From assembly GCA_003755025.1 (NCBI GenBank), contig RJVL01000004.1, forward strand, positions 310,001 through 374,000: a stretch of 64,000 nt of DNA, read 5' to 3'. This document shows, piece after piece, positions 8,869 to 18,069 of the stretch (its first letter is position 1; each line of letters opens with the position of its first letter). Made by a program: the position numbers and the translations under genes. This DNA comes from Diaphorobacter nitroreducens (GTDB lineage Bacteria; Pseudomonadota; Gammaproteobacteria; Burkholderiales; Burkholderiaceae_C). Under the pieces are notes generated by a model. That model worked only from the letters and a program-made list of their open reading frames with translations. It did no database searches and was not told where the DNA came from.

Positions 8869-9570
8869 ATGACCTTTGACACGCAGGTACAACGCCGCCG
8901 ACTGGCCCTGTTCGACCTGGACCACACCTTGCTGCCCCTGGATTCCGACTACGAGTGGGGCGAATTCACCATCCGCATCGGCTGGGCCGACCGCGAAGAG
9001 TTCGGCCGGCGCAACAAGGCGTTCTACGACGACTACGTCGCCGGGCGGCTGGACGTGCACGACTACGTGCGCTTCGCCACCGACGCCATTCGCCAGCGCG
9101 GCGCCGAGGCGGCGGCCCTGGCGCACGCGCAGTTCATGCGCGAGGTGATCCAGCCCGCGCTGCGCGAGGAAGCGCGCGCACTGGTACAGCGCCACCGCGA
9201 CGCGGGCGACGAGGTGCTCATCATCACCGCCACCAACGAGTTCGTCACCCGCCCCATCGCTCTGGCGTTGGGCGTGGATCAGCTGGTCGCCGTGGAGCTG
9301 GAGCGCGGCGACGACGGCTGGATCACCGGTGGCATTCGCGGCGTGCCCTCCATGCGCGAGGGCAAGGTGCAGCGCATGGAGCAATGGCTGGCCGAGCGCG
9401 GCCTGCGCTGGACGGACGTGGACAGCACGTTCTACAGTGACTCCATGAACGACGTGCCGCTGCTGGAAAAGGTGGATCATCCCGTCGCCACCAACCCCGA
9501 TCCACGCCTGCGCGCACTGGCTTCCCAGCGCGGCTGGCGCATTCTGGACCTGTTTCCCCCACACCCATGA
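8869..9570 (+). CDS. HAD-IB family phosphatase
   Basis: A 233-residue hydrolase of the HAD superfamily, subfamily IB (SerB-like). Motif I is FDLDHTLLPLDSDY near residue 15 with both catalytic Asp residues, motif II is IITATNEF, and motif III/IV is DSTFYSDSMNDVPLLE. A helical cap domain lies between motifs I and II. The substrate is unknown; phosphoserine or phosphorylated sugars or lipids are possible. It overlaps pcnB by 4 bases (ATGA), so the two are translationally coupled. Confidence 0.88.
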   Translation: MTFDTQVQRRRLALFDLDHTLLPLDSDYEWGEFTIRIGWADREEFGRRNKAFYDDYVAGRLDVHDYVRFATDAIRQRGAEAAALAHAQFMREVIQPALREEARALVQRHRDAGDEVLIITATNEFVTRPIALALGVDQLVAVELERGDDGWITGGIRGVPSMREGKVQRMEQWLAERGLRWTDVDSTFYSDSMNDVPLLEKVDHPVATNPDPRLRALASQRGWRILDLFPPHP

Positions 9571-11162
9571 TCAAGACCTTCATCGACAAACTGCTGGGCA
9601 AGGGCGCCGCCGGCGCGGGCCGTGGCACGCGCGGCCGCTTTGGCAAGCGTGCGGAAGTGCCCGCCGCGGTGCACGGCATCAACCCCGAACTGGTGGACCG
9701 CCGCGCCAGCGACGTGGTGCGCACACTCAAGCAGGCGGGCTATGAGGCCTACATCGTCGGCGGCGCGGTGCGCGACCTGCTGCTGGGCCTCAAGCCCAAG
9801 GACTTCGACGTGGCCACCAACGCCACGCCCGAGCAGGTCAAGGGCCTGTTCCGGCGCGCCTTCATCATCGGTAAGCGCTTTCGCATCGTGCACGTGGTGC
9901 ACGGCCGCGGGCGCGAGCATGAGGTGATCGAGGTCTCCACTTTCCGCGCCTACATGGACAACGCGGCAGCCGAGCAGGTGGGGGGCAACGAAAAGACCAG
10001 CAAGGCCCAGCTGGCCGGCATGCACCATGCCGTGGACGCCAGCGGCCGCGTGCTGCGCGACAACGTCTGGGGCCCGCAGGACGAGGACGCCACGCGGCGC
10101 GACTTCACCGTCAATGCCATGTACTACGACCCAGAGACCGAGGTCGTGGTGGACTTCCACAAGGGCATCGAGGACGCCAAGAAACGCGTGCTGCGCATGA
10201 TCGGCGACCCGGCCACGCGCTACCGCGAGGACCCCGTGCGCATCATCCGCGCCGTGCGCTTTGCGGCCAAGCTCAGCCCGCTGGGCTTTGCCCTGGAGCC
10301 CAAGACCGCCAAGCCCCTGGTGGAGTGCGAGCCGCTGCTGCGGGAGGTCCCGCAAAGCCGCCTGTTCGACGAGATGCTGAAGCTGCTGCAGACCGGCCAC
10401 GCGCTGGCCTCGATCGCGCAGCTCAAATCCCTGGGCCTGGCCACGGGCATCTACCCGCTGCTGGACGTGGTGGTGGACCGTTCCAGTCACCCGTTCGTGC
10501 AGGCCGCGCTGGCCGACACCGACCGCCGCGTGGGCGAGGGCAAGCCCGTTGCGCCCAGCTTTCTGCTGGCCTGTGTGCTGTGGCAGGACGTGAAGGCCGG
10601 CTGGGAGCAGCGCCTGGGGCGCCAGCAGCCCTTCCCGGCGCTGCAGGATGCGATCGACGATGTGTTCGACAAGCGCATCGGCGATGTCTCCGGCCGCGGC
10701 AAGCTGGCGGCGGACATGCGCGAGATCTGGGTCATGCAGCCGCGCTTCGAGAAACGCTCGGGCAGCACGCCCTTCGGCATGGTGGCGCACCTGCGTTTTC
10801 GCGCGGGCTTCGACTTCCTGCGCCTGCGCGCGGACGTGGGCGAGGTGGAGGAGGCGCTGGCCGAGTGGTGGCAGGAGTTCTCGCTGGCCGACGATGCGCG
10901 CCGTGAGGACATGATCGAGCAGGCGCGCGAGGAGCAGCGCGCGCGCCAGCGCAAGGCCCAGCCCACGGTACGGCGCGTGCCCAAGGCCGTGCCAGTCGCC
11001 ACGGACGACGCCGAGCCCCCGCGCAGGGCCAGCGATGCCGGTGATTCCCTGGCCGAGCCAGCGGCAGAGGACGCTGCTGCGCCCAAGAAGCGCCGCCGCC
11101 GTCGCCGCAAGCCCACGGGCAGCGGTGCATCCGAGGGTGGCGCGCCCGCGGGCGAGGTGTGA
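9567..11162 (+). CDS. pcnB: Poly(A) polymerase I
   Basis: A 531-residue nucleotidyltransferase of the class II family that adds poly(A) tails to RNA and promotes decay. The head domain shows [22 protein letters not shown] with the DxD metal ligands, then FRIVHVV and [12 protein letters not shown]. The neck follows with [23 protein letters not shown]. PcnB rather than tRNA CCA-adding enzyme is favoured by the N-terminal extension, the GxxFR(I)VHV spacing and the basic C-terminal tail with KKRRRRRRK, typical of PcnB. It shares 4 bases with the HAD gene and overlaps folK. Confidence 0.93.
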   Translation: MIKTFIDKLLGKGAAGAGRGTRGRFGKRAEVPAAVHGINPELVDRRASDVVRTLKQAGYEAYIVGGAVRDLLLGLKPKDFDVATNATPEQVKGLFRRAFIIGKRFRIVHVVHGRGREHEVIEVSTFRAYMDNAAAEQVGGNEKTSKAQLAGMHHAVDASGRVLRDNVWGPQDEDATRRDFTVNAMYYDPETEVVVDFHKGIEDAKKRVLRMIGDPATRYREDPVRIIRAVRFAAKLSPLGFALEPKTAKPLVECEPLLREVPQSRLFDEMLKLLQTGHALASIAQLKSLGLATGIYPLLDVVVDRSSHPFVQAALADTDRRVGEGKPVAPSFLLACVLWQDVKAGWEQRLGRQQPFPALQDAIDDVFDKRIGDVSGRGKLAADMREIWVMQPRFEKRSGSTPFGMVAHLRFRAGFDFLRLRADVGEVEEALAEWWQEFSLADDARREDMIEQAREEQRARQRKAQPTVRRVPKAVPVATDDAEPPRRASDAGDSLAEPAAEDAAAPKKRRRRRRKPTGSGASEGGAPAGEV

Positions 11163-11677
11163 CCTCGCCTTCCGTGGCGGCCAGCGCCTGGGTGGGCCTG
11201 GGCGCGAATCTGGGGGATGCGCGCGGCGCGCTGCGCGACGCGGTGCGGGCGATGGGCGCGTTGCCCGGCACCCAGGTGCGGCAGGTTTCGTCGCTGTACC
11301 GCAGCGCGCCGGTGGATGCCGGCGGGCCCGACTATCTCAATGCCGTGGCGCAGTTGCAGACCACCTTGGCGCCACTGGCGCTGCTGCATGCCCTGCAGGC
11401 CATCGAGCAGGCCGCGGGGCGCGAGCGCCCCTACCGCAACGCGCCACGCACGCTGGACCTGGATCTGCTGTTGTACGGGGAGGAGCGCCTGGACGGCGCC
11501 GAACTCACGCTGCCCCACCCGCGCATGGGCGAGCGGGCCTTCGTGCTCCTTCCTCTGGCGGAACTGGCGCCCGGCCTGGCCCAGACGTGTGGCACAGCCG
11601 CCCAGCGCGCCCTGGCCAGCGGCCAGCGCATCGAGCGCCTGGCCGAAGCCACCGAATGGCTGGGCGCAAACTCCTGA
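11159..11677 (+). CDS. folK: 6-hydroxymethyl-7,8-dihydropterin pyrophosphokinase
   Basis: A 172-residue HPPK that transfers pyrophosphate from ATP to the pterin in folate synthesis. It has the N-terminal [11 protein letters not shown], the SSLYRSAPV loop and the HPPK signature [11 protein letters not shown] with the metal-binding Asp pair, followed by [16 protein letters not shown]. The GTG start overlaps the pcnB stop by 4 bases. It ends the hda-side operon and is followed by a long-form repeat. Confidence 0.95.
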   Translation: MTSPSVAASAWVGLGANLGDARGALRDAVRAMGALPGTQVRQVSSLYRSAPVDAGGPDYLNAVAQLQTTLAPLALLHALQAIEQAAGRERPYRNAPRTLDLDLLLYGEERLDGAELTLPHPRMGERAFVLLPLAELAPGLAQTCGTAAQRALASGQRIERLAEATEWLGANS

Positions 11678-11680
11678 ATT

Positions 11681-11770
11681 AATAGCTGCTTGCGCTGGTC
11701 GTGCGGACGTTTGAAGGTGAAAACACCTGCAAACCGCCGTATGGCAAGCGTGAGGCGCTCTTATTTTTGA
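11681..11770 (+). repeat. Interspersed palindromic repeat, copy 2 (long form with inner hairpin)
   Basis: The family ends AATAGCTGCTTGCGCT and AAGCGTGAGGCGCTCTTATTTTT enclose about 50 extra bases. Those contain a strong inner hairpin: GTTTG-A-AGGTG, loop AAAA, CACCT-G-CAAAC (11709-11734). It lies in a convergent gap after folK. Confidence 0.75.
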
Positions 11771-11940
11771 TGTAAGCACGCCGCCGGTTGCGAGGCGTCA
11801 CCGCCGTGGCGGCGGGTGCGGCAGCGCAACAGGGGGCGCCGTTGGGGCGGCTTGGCCTCAGGCTGACGACGACACGCCCGGACAGTCGCGCCGTGCGCCG
11901 CCCGCGGCACTCCGGTGGCACCCGGAATGCCGCGTTCCGG

Positions 11941-12912
11941 TCAGTCCACCTTGGCGCCGGAGGCCTTCACCACCTGCTGGTACTTGGCGCGCTCGGCGGC
12001 CATGAAGGCGTCGAACTGCTCGGGCGTGGTGGCCACGGGCTCGGCCATCAGCGCGGAAAAGCGCGTCTTGGTTTCCGGTGCCTTGAGTGCCTCTGTGAAG
12101 GCCTTGTTGAGCTTGGCGATCACGGGCTTGGGCGTGCCGGCCGGTGCCACCAGACCCCACCAGGTGTCGATGGCGAAGCCCTTGAAGGTCTGCGACAGCG
12201 GGGGCACGCCGGGCAGCATGGGGCTGGCTTCCAGCGAGGTGACGGCCAGGGCCTTGAGCTTGCCCGACTTGATGTTGGGCGCGGCGGCGGCCAGGTTGTC
12301 GATGTTGAAGTCCACCTCGCCGGCCAGCAGGGCCAGCTGCGCGGGGCTGGCGCCGCGGTAGGGGATGTGCAGCGCGAAGATGCCGGCCTTCTGCTTGAAC
12401 ATCTCGCCCGCCAGGTGGCCGGCGCTGCCGTTGCCGCCGCTGCCGTAGTTGAGCTTGGCGGGGTTGGCCTTGGCGTAGGCGATCAGGTCCTGCAGGGTGT
12501 TGATCTTGAGCTGCTCGGCCCGCGCGGCGTTGACCACCAGCACGTTGGGCACGCGCACCATCTGCGTGATACCGGCGAAGTCCTTGGCTGCGTCGTAGGG
12601 CATGCGGTTGTACAGCCAGGGGTTCACGGCGTGCGTGGCCGTGGCGGCGATGCCGATGGTGTGCCCGTCGGGCGCGGACTTGGCGATCAGATCGGCGCCG
12701 ATGTTGCCGCCCGCACCCGCCTTGTTGTCGACGACCACCACGCCGAGCGTGTCGCGCACGCGCTCGGCCAGCGCACGCGCCGTCACGTCCAGCGGGCCGC
12801 CAGGCGCGTAGGGCACGACCAGGCGGATCGGCGCATCCTGCGCGTGGCTCAGGGGGGCTGCGAGTGCCGCGCCAATGGCAGCGGCCGAAAGAAGAAGGTG
12901 TCTGCGGTTCAT
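11941..12912 (-). CDS. Bug-type (TctC) periplasmic solute-binding protein
   Basis: A 323-residue member of the Bug receptor family, the binding proteins of tripartite tricarboxylate transporters, which are much expanded in Burkholderiales. It has an N-terminal signal peptide (RRHLLLSAAAIGAALAAPLSHA) and the family blocks IRLVVPYAPGGPLDVTARAL, VDNKAGAGGNIGADL and LHIPYRGASPAQLALLAGEVD. No TctA/TctB membrane genes are nearby, as is usual for orphan Bug proteins. The ligand (a carboxylate in most studied members) is unknown. Confidence 0.9.
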   Translation of the reverse strand: MNRRHLLLSAAAIGAALAAPLSHAQDAPIRLVVPYAPGGPLDVTARALAERVRDTLGVVVVDNKAGAGGNIGADLIAKSAPDGHTIGIAATATHAVNPWLYNRMPYDAAKDFAGITQMVRVPNVLVVNAARAEQLKINTLQDLIAYAKANPAKLNYGSGGNGSAGHLAGEMFKQKAGIFALHIPYRGASPAQLALLAGEVDFNIDNLAAAAPNIKSGKLKALAVTSLEASPMLPGVPPLSQTFKGFAIDTWWGLVAPAGTPKPVIAKLNKAFTEALKAPETKTRFSALMAEPVATTPEQFDAFMAAERAKYQQVVKASGAKVD

Positions 12913-13044
12913 AGGCCTCCATTGTGCAAAAAATGGAAGACGCTTCCGTGGCGCCGCAATGCTGCCCTGTCCTACGACAAGGCGCAGCGCATCTTTCTAC
13001 GATGGGCCCGGGCCTTGCCTGCTCCCGCCCATGAAAGGACTGAC

Positions 13045-13395
13045 ATGCTGGACGCCCCCACCATCCTGGACGAATCACGCTACTCCCACTGCATCGCGGC
13101 CTGCAACGCATGCGCTGCCACCTGCGATTTCTGCGCCGCGGCGTGCCTGCGCGAGCCCGACCCGCGCCACATGGCCAAGTGCATCGCGCTGGACATGGAC
13201 TGCGCCGACATCTGCCGCCTGGCCGCTGCCACCATGGCCCGCGAGAGTCCGCACGTGAACTATGTCTGCGAGCTGTGCGCGCGCATCTGCGAAAGCTGCG
13301 CACAGGAATGCATGAGCCACGCGGCGGACCATTGCCAGGACTGCGCGGAAGCCTGCAAGCGCTGCGCCAGCCTGTGCCGCGACATGATCGCTTGA
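13045..13395 (+). CDS. Cys-rich four-helix-bundle copper-binding protein (Csp type)
   Basis: A 116-residue protein with 19 cysteines, mostly in CxxC or CxxxC pairs along predicted helices (for example CIAACNACAATCDFCAAAC near residues 16-34). This is the pattern of the copper storage proteins (DUF326/Csp), whose four-helix bundle is lined with Cys thiolates that hold many Cu(I) ions. No signal peptide is visible, so it should be cytosolic (Csp3-like). The ATG at 13045 follows AAAGGA. The gene is divergent from the Bug gene and no copper exporter or CueR gene is adjacent. Confidence 0.88.
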   Translation: MLDAPTILDESRYSHCIAACNACAATCDFCAAACLREPDPRHMAKCIALDMDCADICRLAAATMARESPHVNYVCELCARICESCAQECMSHAADHCQDCAEACKRCASLCRDMIA

Positions 13396-13581
13396 GTGAA
13401 GTACGGTCCCTGAGCGGCGGCGCTTACCGCGGCCCTGTCGCCGCCTTCGGAGTGCCGTGCGGCGCGGATGGAACACGGCGCCCGTGGTCTAGCAGATCCC
13501 GTTCGACGACACCTGCCGGCCAGGCACAACGCCCGTTGCGTGGCGCAGGGTCGTGCGCGGTGCGCCGCGGGGAAGCGCCCG

Positions 13582-14634
13582 TCAGCCGCCGTGCTTGTCG
13601 GCCTCGGACGTGAACGCGTCGGCGTAGAACTCGTCGGGCGGCAGGCCACGCTCCGCGCTGTAGGCGGCGCGGGCCGAGTCCACCACGATGGGCGCGCCGC
13701 AGGCATAGACCTGATAGCCCGAGAGGTCGGCAATGTCCTCCATGACCGCCTGGTGCACGAAGCCCGTGCGGCCGGCCCAGCCGTCCTCGGGCAGGGCGTC
13801 GGAGACCACGGGCACGTAGCGCAGGTTTGGCAGCGCGGCCAGGCGCTCGCGGATCCAGCCGTCCATGTACAGATCCGCCGGGCGGCGCCCGCCCCAGTAG
13901 AGCGTGGCCGAGCGCGTGATGCCCTTGTGCTGCATGTGTTCGATCAGCGCCTTGATGGGCGCAAAGCCCGTGCCCGAAGCCAGAAACACCATGGGCTTGT
14001 CGGAATCCTCGCGCAGGAAGAAGCTGCCGAAAGGGCCCTCCACGCGCAGGATTTCCTTCTCCTTCATGGCGTTGAACACATGGTCGGTGAAGCGCCCGCC
14101 GGGCATGTGGCGGATGTGCAGCTCCACGCCTGGCGCGCCTTCCTGCGTGTGGGGTGCGTTGGCCATGGAGTACGCGCGGCGCGCGCCGTCACGCAGGATG
14201 AATTCGATGTACTGGCCTGCGTGGTAGCGGAAAGTGTCGGCCGCGGGCAGTTGCAGGCGCACCTGCATCACATCGTGCGATGCGCGCGTGAGCGCCGCCA
14301 CGCGCACCGGCAGCTTCTTGATGGGATAGGCGCTCTCGTCGGTCACCTGGCGCGATTCCAGCACCACGTCGGTCAGCGGCTGGGCACAGCAGGTGAGCAC
14401 GAAGCCGGCTTCTTCCTCCTCGGTGCTCAGCGCCTTCTGTTGGTGATCGCCGTGCACCACCGAGCCGCTGAGCTTCTTGCACTTGCACGAGCCGCAGGCA
14501 CCGTCCTTGCAACCGTAGGGCATGCCCACGCCGCCGCGGATTGCCGCGGACAGGATGGTTTCGCCAGCCTGCGCCTCGAAGGCACGGCCACTGGGCTGCA
14601 CGGTGATCTGGAATGCGGTCTCTGCGCTGGTCAT
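13582..14634 (-). CDS. Ferredoxin-fused NAD(P)H flavin reductase (CDP-6-deoxy-L-threo-glucoseen reductase-like)
   Basis: A 350-residue electron-transfer protein. Residues 1-100 form a plant-type [2Fe-2S] ferredoxin domain with cysteines in YGCKDGACGSCKC and a fourth in VLTCCAQP. The rest is a ferredoxin-NADP reductase-like module: FAD site RAYSMANAP, then NAD(P) site FLASGTGFAPIKALIEH and the C-terminal YACGAPIVVDSAR. Such proteins are commonly annotated AscD/RfbI-like or as phenol-hydroxylase-type reductases; no deoxysugar genes are nearby, so the partner is unknown. The ATG at 14634 has an AAGGA site; a TTG at 14664 is less likely. Confidence 0.85.
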   Translation of the reverse strand: MTSAETAFQITVQPSGRAFEAQAGETILSAAIRGGVGMPYGCKDGACGSCKCKKLSGSVVHGDHQQKALSTEEEEAGFVLTCCAQPLTDVVLESRQVTDESAYPIKKLPVRVAALTRASHDVMQVRLQLPAADTFRYHAGQYIEFILRDGARRAYSMANAPHTQEGAPGVELHIRHMPGGRFTDHVFNAMKEKEILRVEGPFGSFFLREDSDKPMVFLASGTGFAPIKALIEHMQHKGITRSATLYWGGRRPADLYMDGWIRERLAALPNLRYVPVVSDALPEDGWAGRTGFVHQAVMEDIADLSGYQVYACGAPIVVDSARAAYSAERGLPPDEFYADAFTSEADKHGG

Positions 14635-14679
14635 GACAGTGGGTATCCTTGGAGTTGTCTTCAAGCAAACCGACCGATT

Positions 14680-15636
14680 TTGCCCTCAATCCAAAACCCT
14701 CTCGGCGCCCTGCCGGCGCGCTTTCGCCGCCAGCGCGTGCTCATCATTGGCTGCGGCGACGTGGGGCTGCGCGTGGTGCGCAGCCTGAACGGACCCCAGG
14801 GCGGGAGTGGCCGCCCGCGCGTGCTTGCGCTCACGTCCTCGCCCACGCGCGTGCCGCAGTTGCGTGGGGCGGGCGTTACGCCGCTGCTGGGCAATCTGGA
14901 CGATGCGGCCACGCTGGCGCGCCTGGCGGGCGTGGCCACGCGGGTGCTGCATCTGGCGCCGCCACCTGGCGAGCGCGAGGTTGGTCCGCGCTGGTGGCTG
15001 GACCCCCGTAGCACGGCGCTGGCGCGTGCGCTGCGCCGGCGCACGCTGCCGCAATCCCTGGTGTATGCCTCCACCAGTGGCGTGTATGGCGACTGCGCGG
15101 GGGCCTGGGTGCCCGAGTCGCGGCCCGTGGCGCCCGCCACGCCGCGCGCGCAGCGCCGCGTGAATGCCGAGCGCGCCATGCGTCACCTGGGCCGTGCGGG
15201 CGTGCCTGTGAGCATTCTGCGCGTGCCCGGCATCTACGCCCCTGACCGTGAGGGCGGCACGCCCGAAGCGCGCCTGCGCCGCGGCACGCCCGTGCTGGCC
15301 GAGCCTGACGACGTCTATACCAACCACATCCATGCGGATGACCTGGCGCGGGCCTGCATGCTGGCGCTGTGGCGCGCTCGTGCGCAACGCATCTACAACG
15401 TGGCAGACGACAGCCAGCTCAAGATGGGAGACTACTTCGACTTCGCGGCCGACCTCTATGGCTTGCCGCGTCCGCCGCGCGTGCAGCGCAGTACCGCGCA
15501 GGAGCAGCTACCGCTGTCGCTGCTGAGTTTCATGGGCGAATCACGGCGGTTGACCACTAAGCGCATGGCGCGCGAACTGCGCCTGCGCTTGCGCTATCCC
15601 ACCGTGCGCGAAGGGCTGCAGGCACCGCACCCTTAG
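14680..15636 (+). CDS. NAD(P)-dependent epimerase/dehydratase-like SDR protein
   Basis: An extended SDR (YeeZ-like) of about 318 residues. The Rossmann motif is VLIIGCGDVGLRVVRSL near residue 20. Other blocks are VYASTSGVYGDCAG with the Tyr of the active site, ILRVPGIYAP and NHIHADDLARACMLAL. The start is uncertain: TTG at 14680 gives MPSIQNPLGALP, while GTG at 14737 would begin at the Rossmann strand itself; neither has a clear ribosome site. Its stop codon overlaps that of the next, convergent gene by 4 bases. The substrate is unknown. Confidence 0.8.
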   Translation: MPSIQNPLGALPARFRRQRVLIIGCGDVGLRVVRSLNGPQGGSGRPRVLALTSSPTRVPQLRGAGVTPLLGNLDDAATLARLAGVATRVLHLAPPPGEREVGPRWWLDPRSTALARALRRRTLPQSLVYASTSGVYGDCAGAWVPESRPVAPATPRAQRRVNAERAMRHLGRAGVPVSILRVPGIYAPDREGGTPEARLRRGTPVLAEPDDVYTNHIHADDLARACMLALWRARAQRIYNVADDSQLKMGDYFDFAADLYGLPRPPRVQRSTAQEQLPLSLLSFMGESRRLTTKRMARELRLRLRYPTVREGLQAPHP

Positions 15637-16280
15637 CGGGGGTAGGTGTTGCCCTGCTTGTCGTAGCAGCGAAACACGTTGCAGTGCGTGATTTCGCGCC
15701 GCGGCGGCGGCGCGGGCCGTGGTGGCACCACTACCACCGGCGGGGCGTAGTAGGGCGAGGGATAGACGGTGCGGCTGGAGCGCGCGCTCTCCGCGCGTGC
15801 ATAGTCCGCCGGACTCAGGCAGGCGAGGTCAGCCTGGCGCTGCGCCGCATCCAGCCGCGCCTGCTCGTCGTACATGCCGCGGCCCATGGTGGAGAGCACC
15901 TCCTGCAGGTTGCGCCGTGCGCGCTGGCAGTCTACGGATTGCGATGGATCGGCCGGGGTGGCGCGAGGGCGCGCTGCGCGCGTCGCGGGCTCGGCGTCGC
16001 GCTGTTGCTGGCGCTCCCATTGCTGTCGCTCCTGCTTGCGCTCCAGGGCTTCGGCGGCTTGCTCGCGCTCCTGCTGGATTTCCTGGGGGGTCTTGCGGGC
16101 TTCGACTTCGCGTGCGGACTGGCCGCGGCCGCAGTCGCCATCGGTGTAAGTCACCTTGCCCGTGGCCGGGTCGGTGCAGCGCACCACCTGGGCCATTGAC
16201 GGCAGGGGCAGACAGGTAACCAGCGTCAGCGCCAGCGCGGCACTGACGGTGCCAAGGGAGCCAGGCAGGGCGCGGGTCAT
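15633..16280 (-). CDS. DUF4124-type exported protein
   Basis: A 215-residue secreted protein. A signal peptide (residues 1-30, ending PLPSMA) is followed by the short DUF4124-like segment VVRCTDPATGKVTYTDGDC. A Glu/Gln/Arg-rich coiled-coil stretch (about residues 58-95) and a C-terminal Pro-rich part with REITHCNVFRCYDKQG follow. It is expected in the periplasm. Its role is unknown. It is convergent with and overlaps the SDR gene, and is 27 bases downstream of the next lipoprotein gene, which it may follow in one transcript. Confidence 0.7.
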   Translation of the reverse strand: MTRALPGSLGTVSAALALTLVTCLPLPSMAQVVRCTDPATGKVTYTDGDCGRGQSAREVEARKTPQEIQQEREQAAEALERKQERQQWERQQQRDAEPATRAARPRATPADPSQSVDCQRARRNLQEVLSTMGRGMYDEQARLDAAQRQADLACLSPADYARAESARSSRTVYPSPYYAPPVVVVPPRPAPPPRREITHCNVFRCYDKQGNTYPR

Positions 16281-16307
16281 GGGTGGCCTTCGGTGCGCGG
16301 CGCTGCT

Positions 16308-16907
16308 TCAGCGCCAGTCGGGGCGCGGGTTGGGGCGATCGCCGGGCTGGGGCTGGAATGCCTGGTTGCGTCGCTCCCGCTCGGCTTCGCGCTCCGCGCG
16401 GCGGTCACGTTCGAACTGCAGCTGCCGTTCGCGTGCCACGTCGGGGTTGGGGTGGCGCAGCAGTTGGTCTTCCTTACGGCGCTGGTCCCAGTCGCGGCGG
16501 CGTTCGGCCTCCCAGCGTTCGGCGTCGCGGCGGCGTTCCGCTTCGCGCCGGTCGGCTTCACGGCGGTCCGCATCGCGGCGGCGGTCGGCTTCGCGACGAC
16601 GGTCCGCCTCACGGCGTTCGCGCTCCTGGGCCTCGCGCCATTGGCGCTCACGCGCTTCCCGCCACTGGCGCTCGCGCCAGGCGTCTTCACGCCAGCCGGA
16701 AGGCGGCGGAGGGTAGTCGCGCCAGCCTAACGGCGGGGCGGTATAGATCACGCCGGGCTGCTCATACACCGTCATGGACGATGGCGCGGGATAGTAGCCG
16801 CCCCCATCGTAGTAGGGGTCACCCGGCACAGCGGCGCAGCCGACAGCCAGCGAGGCGAGCACGCCGGCGGTGAGGATGCGCACAGAAGTCCAACGCGAAA
16901 GAGGCAT
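16308..16907 (-). CDS. Lipoprotein with long Arg/Glu/Asp/Trp repeat helix
   Basis: A 199-residue protein with a lipoprotein signal (lipobox LAVGC near residues 20-24), a short Tyr/Pro/Gly-rich linker and then about 110 residues of extreme low complexity. The repeat units are WREAQERE, ADRRREADRR and similar, predicted as one long charged helix. No enzyme motif is seen. It is probably an outer-membrane-anchored structural protein. Family unknown to me. Confidence 0.65.
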   Translation of the reverse strand: MPLSRWTSVRILTAGVLASLAVGCAAVPGDPYYDGGGYYPAPSSMTVYEQPGVIYTAPPLGWRDYPPPPSGWREDAWRERQWREARERQWREAQERERREADRRREADRRRDADRREADRREAERRRDAERWEAERRRDWDQRRKEDQLLRHPNPDVARERQLQFERDRRAEREAERERRNQAFQPQPGDRPNPRPDWR

Positions 16908-17154
16908 GGAGAGGTCTCCCGGGTAAGCACGCCGGGCGGTCCGGGCCGGCGCTGTGGTGGTAAAGGCGGTGGTCTCGCTGCCACCTCTTGTGTGTCAGAC
17001 GCGCGTCGGGCCATTTTGGTTGACCCTACCGGGCCGGCTTTGTCAGGCTTTGCCGCCTCTTCACCATTGTGACGGGGTGTTTCTCCGCCAGCGCAGGGCC
17101 TGGCGGCCGCGCGGCGCGCGATGATTCCGCCTGGCGCAAGGGCGCCGACGCTGC

Positions 17155-17944
17155 CTACCCGTGCTGTTGCGCTGCGGGCACGGAGCCGTCGGCGCGCAGG
17201 CGGAACAGGGCCACGGACTGCACCAGTTGCTCGGCCTGCAGCTTCAGGCTGTCGGCGGCGGCTGCGCTTTCCTCCACCAGTGCGGCGTTCTGCTGCGTGG
17301 CCTGGTCCATCTGTGCCACGGCATCGCTCACCTGGTGCACTCCGGCGCTTTGCTCCTGGCTGGCGGTGCTGATCTCGGCCACGATGCCGCTCACCCGCTG
17401 GATGGCGGTCACTACCTCCGTCATGGTGGCGCCGGCTTGGCCGACCAGTGCGGACCCTTGCTCCGCCCGCTCCACGCTGGTGTGGATCAGTTGCTTGATC
17501 TCCTTGGCCGCGGCGGTCGAGCGCTGGGCCAGCGCACGCACCTCCCCGGCCACCACGGCAAACCCGCGGCCCTGCTCGCCGGCGCGTGCGGCCTCCACCG
17601 CGGCGTTCAGCGCCAGGATGTTGGTCTGGAAGGCGATGCCGTCGATGACGCCGATGATGTCCGCGATGCGGTGGCTGCTTTCGTTGATGCCCTGCATGGT
17701 GGTGACGACCTGGGTCACCACTTCGCCGCCCTGGCTGGCGACCTGCGAGGCGTTGCGGCCAGCTGGTTGGCCTGGCGCGCGTTGTCGGCGTTCTGGCGCA
17801 CGGTGGAGCTCAGGTCCTCCATAGAGGCGGACGTTTCCTCCAGCGCGCCGGCCTGCTGCTCGGTGCGGGCCGACAGGTCGTTGTTGCCCTGGGCGATCTC
17901 GGTGCTGGCCAGTGCCATTTGGCGCGCGTTGACTCTTTCTTGAA
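17155..17944 (-). pseudogene. Remnant of a methyl-accepting chemotaxis protein (signalling domain only, frameshifted)
   Basis: Only the cytoplasmic MCP signalling domain survives. One frame reads [18 protein letters not shown] down to NARQANQLA, the other continues with [13 protein letters not shown] and the hairpin tip [20 protein letters not shown]. The join near 17754 looks like loss of a single G on the plus strand (GTTGCGG where GTTGGCGG is expected). The periplasmic, transmembrane and HAMP parts are absent upstream. It lies beside intact genes with no mobile element, so it seems to be a decaying gene. A sequencing error could explain the frameshift but not the missing N-terminus. Confidence 0.8.
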
Positions 17945-18021
17945 TTTTGTTTCAATAGGTGATTACCCTGTGATGTATGGGCATATCAGGAAGGCCTGCC
18001 GTTGCACCCATGGCGCAAACG

Positions 18022-18045
18022 AAAAAGCCCCGCGGGGGCGGGGCT
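18022..18045 (-). terminator. Intrinsic terminator of the Bug gene at 18070
   Basis: On the minus strand AGCCCCGC / GCGGGGCT form a stem followed directly by a T-run, 25-48 bases beyond the Bug stop codon. It closes the gcdH-gcdG-Bug transcript. Confidence 0.85.
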
Positions 18046-18069
18046 GGTGAGGGTTGGGGCGGTGCGCGC

